From assembly GCA_015680685.1 (NCBI GenBank), contig MNCI01008330.1, positions 382,047-446,046 of the forward strand: a DNA stretch of 64,000 bases. The letters are read 5' to 3'. The position numbers and the translations under genes were made by a program. This document shows, piece by piece, positions 58,521 through 64,000 of this stretch. The stretch comes from Gnetum montanum (Eukaryota > Streptophyta > Gnetopsida > Gnetales > Gnetaceae). Positions within the stretch are counted from its first letter, which is position 1, and the number at the start of each line of letters is the position of its first letter. Under the pieces are notes generated by a model, which saw only the letters and a list, made by a program, of their open reading frames with translations, had not been told where the DNA came from and ran no database searches.

Positions 58521-60060
58521 ATTCTATAAAAAAATTTTGAAAGTATTCCAACAAATCCAAAGGGTCTTAGTGGACATAAATAAAAATTTAGTTTGAAAAA
58601 TTTTGGAAATATTATATAGCATTATATCATTAGACCCTTTCATATGAATAGTAGTTGGCTTCTCTACCTAAACAAGGAAGTATGTGACCCTAATCCACAC
58701 TAAGATGTTGTATCACCTAGCATTTTGGTAGTCATTAGACATAACTAGAATCCATTTTTCTGAAAATAGGAGTTGATATTCAAAGAGCCATGGTCCCATA
58801 GACAAGACCTTGAGCATAACCTAGGGAGAATCAAACAAGAAAAGGGTTCCATTAACCTTTAATGGGATGATTTTCAAAGCTTATCCAAACTTTGCTCATG
58901 AGTCCATTATGAAATGCATTCCAAAATATACAGCCTACTAGACAAGAGGCCAATGAGGGTGTGTTGGTAATGTTGTGTTTGCCTTCTAACTATCCATTAT
59001 GGGACTGTGATGTTGATCTCTTCCTCCAATTTGGTTATTTAGAAATCCTTTATAACCCTCCACACTATATCCTCTTTTGATATAGTGAGTGATAGTTTTT
59101 GTCCTTTATGAGGCAACTCACACACTACCTTCACAAGAAAACCACCATAATGAGCTAGCAATTTGAGATCCTCTGATCTTGAATCCCTTCATTAATCACT
59201 TTCTAGGATTAAGGTCTTTGTCCCCAACCTTGTAAATCCTCCATTTTCTAATTAGGGTTCAAAGGATTTCCATTGAAATCCTTGTTGCATCCTTGCGGGT
59301 CACTGCCATGGTTGCAATCTAATTTGCCTATCCCTCCAATGCACCGAAGGTCACTACTTATGCTACCATTACTAATCCCTCTTGAGCCAACTAGACCACT
59401 TGGCCTACCTTGAAACAACTTGTTCCTCTAGAAGCTTATCCCATCCAAAGCTTTTAAAATCAACATGCATTTTATTTGCTTAAACCATGGCATTGAAAAT
59501 ATTTGAATAAAGGCCAATGTATCATCCCATAAAGATATTTTGTATGCATAACTTCCATGTATAGCCTCTTAGTAGTGTGAGGCGATAAAGGTGTATTGTA
59601 GGGTTCTTTCTATCATTCATTGAATTACAAGTTCAAAGTAGTCTTTGCACAAGATTGCTACAATAATGTAACATGTATAAGATTGTCATTCCTTCTAAGC
59701 TCATTGTCCAACATGCAAACCTAAAGAATCAAAAACATTGTCCAAAGAGTGACATCAAAAACTCACAATCAAGTGATAGGTCATTTGCTATCTCAATACA
59801 ATTGTAATAAAAGATGCACTAAGATAGTACATCTATATGATGATAATGTAAAAATGATTACATAAGATGACATGGATTCACAACTGTGTACACGAAAATA
59901 TAATATGTTGGAGAATTTGCACCCTTCTTACATAATAACATTAAAATGTTTAGTGGTAACATTAAAACTATTATCACCATGCACATTCATCTCTTATGGT
60001 AAAGTTTTTATATTATAAACTAAGGGAAGCTAAACACCTTAATAGAATGTATTATTGAAT
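58521..60060. other. Intergenic, nothing firm
   Basis: Plus-strand text after ATG at about 59308 (VTTYATITNPS, TTWPTLKQLVPLEAYP) has a faint ORF1-like look and could be the front of the L1 whose end is at 60330-61680, but stops and lack of motifs prevent a call. Confidence 0.4.
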
Positions 60061-60329
60061 GGGTGGATCTCTAAAACTCTTAATATGGAGTAAATAGAAT
60101 GAAGTGAACAAGTTTAAATAGGATGCCTTATCTCTTTGGATTTTTCAAAGAGTTATTGAATGAGTAGGGGATTACCTTGGTTGCTAAGTGGTTGGTCCAA
60201 CATCTAGATGCCCTAGACATTATTGGGACTCTCCTCTAATTAAGGCTTCAACAAGCGTTTCCCAAAAATAAGCCCTTCTAAAAAGGAATCCATTTCGTTA
60301 ACTGGATCCTTTCTCCCCACACTATCACT

Positions 60330-61680
60330 ATTCCTAGATCTCATGTTTTCAAAATCATTTTTGAGGGCTTGGCAAATTCTACACTATTATATAGATTAGA
60401 CTAATGTGAAGATCAACCCTGCTTCTCTCTCTAAGTTGTGTCCCTAGTGGTTATCTTTGTTGCCCACTCCCCTTGCCATTATGAATGCTAAATTTGCTAC
60501 CTCTTGGTATTGAAAGGAAGTTATTTCTTTGAGTTGTCTTCAACTTGTCGATCAATGGATTTTGGGGGCTGAGTTTAATAATCTATATGGGGTGTCTAAA
60601 GTAATAAACCATTACCTGGCTTAGGTTTATACCTTCATTCATTTCCATTTGCGGCTAGATGTTTTGGTGCAAAGCACTTTTCATTCCCTTCAATGGATTA
60701 ATGGCTCGAAACTTCTACCTTATAAGTTGCATGTCCCTTTTCACCTTTTACATGACTCATCAAGTATCATTCAATGATGTAACAAGTCTTGGCACAAAAA
60801 AGAGTTGGAACAATTCTGGATCCCCCTCTTCCAACGTATTTGGAAACTACCGACTCTCCCTAAAATTAAGTAGTTCCTCGGTGTCTCCTCCACCAAGGTT
60901 TACCTATCAACAAACGTCTCAAATATCTCGAGATTCACAATCCTAATTGCCCTCTTTGTGGTGGTAAAGAGGACTTTGTTCATGTGTTTTGGTTTTGCCC
61001 CTTCGCACAACATGTGTGAACATGGGCTTCCAAAGTAATTCCATCATGCAAGCTATCTCAAGATGATGTTATATTTGGCCTTTTGGCCACCACTTCTACT
61101 AATTTTAAATTTCCATGGAAAATTATTAGGCCTATTATTCTATATTATATTTGGAAGCATAGATGTAATGTTATCTTTCAAAGGATTGATTATTCTAATA
61201 AATGTCATCTAACAATGATGGAGAAATTGTAGATCTTCTGCCTCATTCATTTCCAACTCAAATCTCAAGCATCAAAGTTCAAAATAGATATCCATCAGTT
61301 GATTCATCTCCTATAGCCTTGGGAAAGACCCGTGCATTCAAGCAATCCTCTTCAATAGGAATCTCTACATAGAAGCTTCCCTTCTTAAATTTGAGTGGAG
61401 TCACAATATGGGAGTCTCTCTATCTTTTATCGAACACTATCTACCTCCTCCAAATTTTTGCCACTCTCTGTTGTAACGGTCTAGTTGGTTTTGATGGATG
61501 TCAGTTCCCTAGATTGGGTTTCTTCCTTTCGTGAATGGTTATTTATGAGGACGTTTCCCAAAGTTTCATCCCTAGTAATCTAAGTTTTCCATATTTTTTG
61601 TCTTCGTGACTTAATGAGATTTATGTATTTGACACTCTTTTACTATTAATAAAACTTCTTTTCGAGGTCTGAAACCCCAC
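60330..61680 (+). mobile_element. L1-like LINE, C-terminal part
   Basis: Plus strand: RIWKLPTLPKIK near 60840, then NPNCPLCGGKEDFVHVFWFC and PFAQHV (60940-61015), the zf-RVT zinc-binding motif of plant L1 elements, with its Cys and His residues kept. It is followed by WKIIRPIILYYIWKHRCNVI (about 61120), the usual next block. The end at about 61640-61660 reads TTAATAAAACTTCTTTTC, as in many plant L1 3' ends. Frameshifts and stops throughout. Flanking text at 60071-60130 and 61688-61745 is similar. Confidence 0.82.
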
Positions 61681-61726
61681 CCCCATACTCTTAATATGAG
61701 GCACATGGAATGAAGTGAACAAGCTT

Positions 61727-61896
61727 AAAGGTGCCCTATCCCTTTTGAGATTTTAAAGTGTAAGTGTTTCCTATTGCCCATCTTTTTTGATTTTCAAAGG
61801 ATGTATTAGTTAAAGGTGCCTTATCCCTCTTGAGATTTTAAAGGGTAAGTATTTCCTATTGCCCATATTTTTTGATTTTCAAAGGATGTATTGTAT
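61727..61896. repeat. 85-bp tandem pair
   Basis: Units at 61727-61811 and 61812-61896 (shared AAAGGTGCC, TTTCCTATTGCCCAT, TTTTGATTTTCAAAGGATGT) differ at a few bases. A more diverged copy of the front lies at about 60100-60130. Confidence 0.88.
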
Positions 61897-62495
61897 GCAC
61901 CTCATACATAATTGGAAGAACAAGCTCATTGATAGAGGATTAGGAAAGAAAAATTGAAAAAAAAGAAAAAGAGAGAAACGATGAAACACATAAAATTAAA
62001 GCATGAATTAATGAATTAATGAGGAGAAACAAATTTTGTCACCACTAAAAGTAAATGCGAAGGCTTAAAATTTTGATTAAACATTTTTAATAAATTATAA
62101 AACTTGATGGGAAAAACTTTTGATAGTAAACATTGGCATTGTAGTAAAATCTTTTTTTTTTTTAAACTAATCATGCTAACAATAACCTAGCAACTATTAT
62201 TTAAACTAGTATGTTCATAATCAATATCTTATCATACTCAATCAAAATTTAATCCACCATGCACATTCAACATGTTTAAACTAGTGCTTTTAAGAAATAA
62301 TAACAAGTACACATGGATTCATATACACGTATGAATAAATTTTAAAAGGAAACTTTACAATAAAGAAAGTACTTTATATTAAATATACTAATTTAACATA
62401 GAAGTAACTTTAAATTTCTTAAAGCAAGTTTAGCATTTTTAAAAACTAAAGGATAAGTTTTACAAGACAATAGATGATATCTTATATAATAGTAA
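61897..62495. other. Intergenic, nothing recognised
   Basis: AT-rich, with poly(T) at 62151-62164. No gene or element supported. Confidence 0.5.
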
Positions 62496-62499
62496 ATAT

Positions 62500-62600
62500 T
62501 TTTGGCCGAGAGGCCAGCTCGTCTCATAGGATAGGGGGGGAGGGGAAAGTACATTTGTCGCCCTCCACATCACGCGCCATGTAAGATCCCATGAAATGGG
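62500..62600 (-). repeat. Dispersed repeat shared with 18929-18999
   Basis: In reverse complement: catgggatcttacatggcg, gtgatg, a C-rich run and GGCCTCTCGGCCAAAA, the same order as at 18929-18999. The plus strand carries the perfect palindrome GGCCGAGAGGCC-like word at 62503-62514 with one central mismatch pair. Confidence 0.65.
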
Positions 62601-62609
62601 AAAAAAACA

Positions 62610-62699
62610 TGAACTGAAGAGCCACACCTTTTTGTATTCCCATTGCGCAGAATGTGAACTAAAGAGCCATAACTTTTCATATTCCCACTGCACACATAA
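62610..62699. repeat. 45-bp tandem pair
   Basis: Units starting TGAACTGAAGAGCCA (62610) and TGAACTAAAGAGCCA (62655), each with TATTCCCA(T/C)TGC. Moderately diverged. Confidence 0.8.
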
Positions 62700-62789
62700 A
62701 AAGGCCAAACGTAACCAAATGTAAAATGGGAATGGAAATGGGAATGAGAATTCCATTTCCATTCTGTCTCCATCTCCGTCTGCAACTAC

Positions 62790-63035
62790 TACTACAAGTC
62801 ACCTGGCCTAACCAAACCAGCTTGGATGACGCCAGTTTCGAAGCTTTGCCAGAGCATTGGAAAGGCACCTACGATGGTGGCCCATGCTTCAGTTGCAATA
62901 ACAAGCTCATCGACATGCGCTTCTTCAACCAAGGCTGCAATAAGGCAGTAGGCCAGTCGGCCCTTGCTGCATTCTTGCTTAACACCGAGAGCCACGACAT
63001 GCACACATCATTGACAATCATAATACAATTTTTGT
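62790..63035 (+). pseudogene. Subtilisin-like serine protease (subtilase) gene fragment
   Basis: Plus-strand residues WPNQTSLDDASFEALPEHWK then GTYDGGPCF, CNNKLIDMRFFNQG and AVG match the segment of plant subtilases between the catalytic Asp and His (WPES.SFDD, P..WKG.C..G..F, CN.KLIGAR.F..G). SHDMHTSLT at about 62993 stands where the family has DGHGTHTSST, so the His is kept but its surroundings are altered. The similarity begins abruptly at WP (62798) after the repeat block and ends at about 63035, leaving out the Asp, Ser and both flanking domains. Full plant subtilases are about 750 aa, so this is a relic fragment of under 90 residues. Subtilases are secreted proteases. Confidence 0.82.
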
Positions 63036-64000
63036 TATAATAGCTAAACGATCCCTTCATTTAGGTTTCTTACTTTTTGGATAAAATTTATATATGAATT
63101 AGGCCAATATGTTTCTTGAGTAGCTTTGTTTGAATATATGTTTTAAGCATAAAATTTTGCAAGTAGGGGTAGGATGAGGGGTAGAGCCAGAGACATTCCA
63201 GGAAAGATGGTAATGACTATAGTTGAAGCTGCAGCCTGAGGGGAAGGGTCTTCTGAAGTTTCTGTGTCAATAATAACCTTTGGTTATTGGAATCTCTTTT
63301 TAGAAACAAACTTTATACCAATCTTTTTATGGTTTTTTTTGTTAATTTTTTATAGTGAATTGTAACGTGTTGAACATTACATTTTGATGATTTTGTGCAA
63401 TTTTCATAGTTTCACTTCAAGCTAAGCTCTTCTATCATCAATACTTAGCATGCCTTCCTATACATTTGCATTCCCAATGCAAAAACATTCCAAAGTTTGG
63501 TTCTATTTTTTTTCAATGCTTTCTGGAGTGGCAGGGAATTCTAAAATTGTAATTTTCTGCTACTATCTTGAGTAATCTTCTTTTGCTACACCATTTTTCA
63601 ATGTAAAGGAACATTTGTAAGTTCATTTTCTCTTTATCTCATTGTATATTTTGTGTAGCTTTTATCATTTCTATGGCTGTGCTTTGAAATTCAGTAGTTA
63701 CCATGGAGTAGATGCATTCAGTTGTTACGATTGTGACTGCTTTTTCGTTTGCAATGTGCATTTTAATAAAATGCAAAAGCGTTAGCATTTTTGCTAGCAC
63801 ATGAAAATTATTAGCCAATTTGAGATGTTGGCCTAACTTCAGTCATAATTTTAACAATTTTTCCTGCTTATTAGAAGGACTTAAAGAGTTCAAATTTGAT
63901 AATTTCTTCTTACCTCCTCGCATACAGTGAAGCCTTTTCTTTATGTACATATTCTTTGATTGATGGAATCTAATGGATGATATGGTTGTTAACCTGGTAA
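63036..64000. other. Intergenic, nothing recognised
   Basis: No coding stretch or element supported. Base composition is more balanced than in the repeat-rich regions. Confidence 0.5.

Noticed and set aside
1-64000. CRISPR arrays, operons, bacterial features
   Set aside because: No regularly spaced repeats. Introns, LINEs and LTR elements show plant nuclear DNA.

Overview
The window looks like gymnosperm nuclear DNA, most likely from a conifer. It is AT-rich and gene-poor, with large spaces full of old, decayed retroelements of several classes stacked inside one another. One of these is a Penelope-like element, a class that to my knowledge has been reported among seed plants mainly from conifers. 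The species cannot be read from the sequence. There are two N gaps (10480-10743 and 49427-49800) and single Ns at 7439 and 43466.

Layout. 1-13430 is a nested stack: an RTE-type LINE (minus) hit by an outer Ty3/gypsy-like element (its 3' end is 1-2265, resuming at 11489-12080). The outer 3' LTR holds a full-length Ty3/gypsy element (2266-11483, target duplication ACTAT), whose own 3' LTR holds an inverted solo LTR (10423-11015, target duplication ATTGT). 13431-26300 holds fragments of RTE LINEs (about 15960-16400, 19086-20480, 22226-22378), a SINE-like head, short tandem duplications and a decayed Penelope-like element (22600-24250, minus).

The one convincing host gene is a six-exon GOLDEN2-LIKE (GLK-type GARP) transcription factor on the minus strand, 26338-28342. 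It has all GT-AG phase-0 introns, a GARP domain split over two exons and a C-terminal GCT-box-like end, about 387 aa. GLK proteins activate nuclear photosynthesis genes and chloroplast development. This copy is diverged at normally conserved DNA-binding positions. Upstream lie a CCAAT palindrome and a duplicated G-box-like block.

28800-38800 is mostly unexplained single-copy-looking sequence with two weak small ORFs. 38813-49354 is a complete Ty1/copia element (minus, target duplication AAATT, initiator-Met-type primer site). Its pol is broken by a 684-bp RTE LINE (40427-41110) and a 4.5-kb GC-rich L1-like LINE (42430-46935, 10-bp target duplication). That L1 lacks endonuclease and the front of its RT and carries unrecognised coding-like sequence between RT and poly(A).

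49360-64000 holds a near-kilobase direct duplication (about 50905-52590 and 53911-54975) around a plus-strand LINE remnant, another RTE insertion with target duplication, a perfect 23-bp inverted repeat, a purine-rich repeat tract (57240-57960), an L1 3' part (60330-61680) and a subtilase gene fragment (62790-63035). Apart from the GLK gene, nothing recognised here looks functional as protein-coding sequence: every recognised retroelement reading frame is interrupted.
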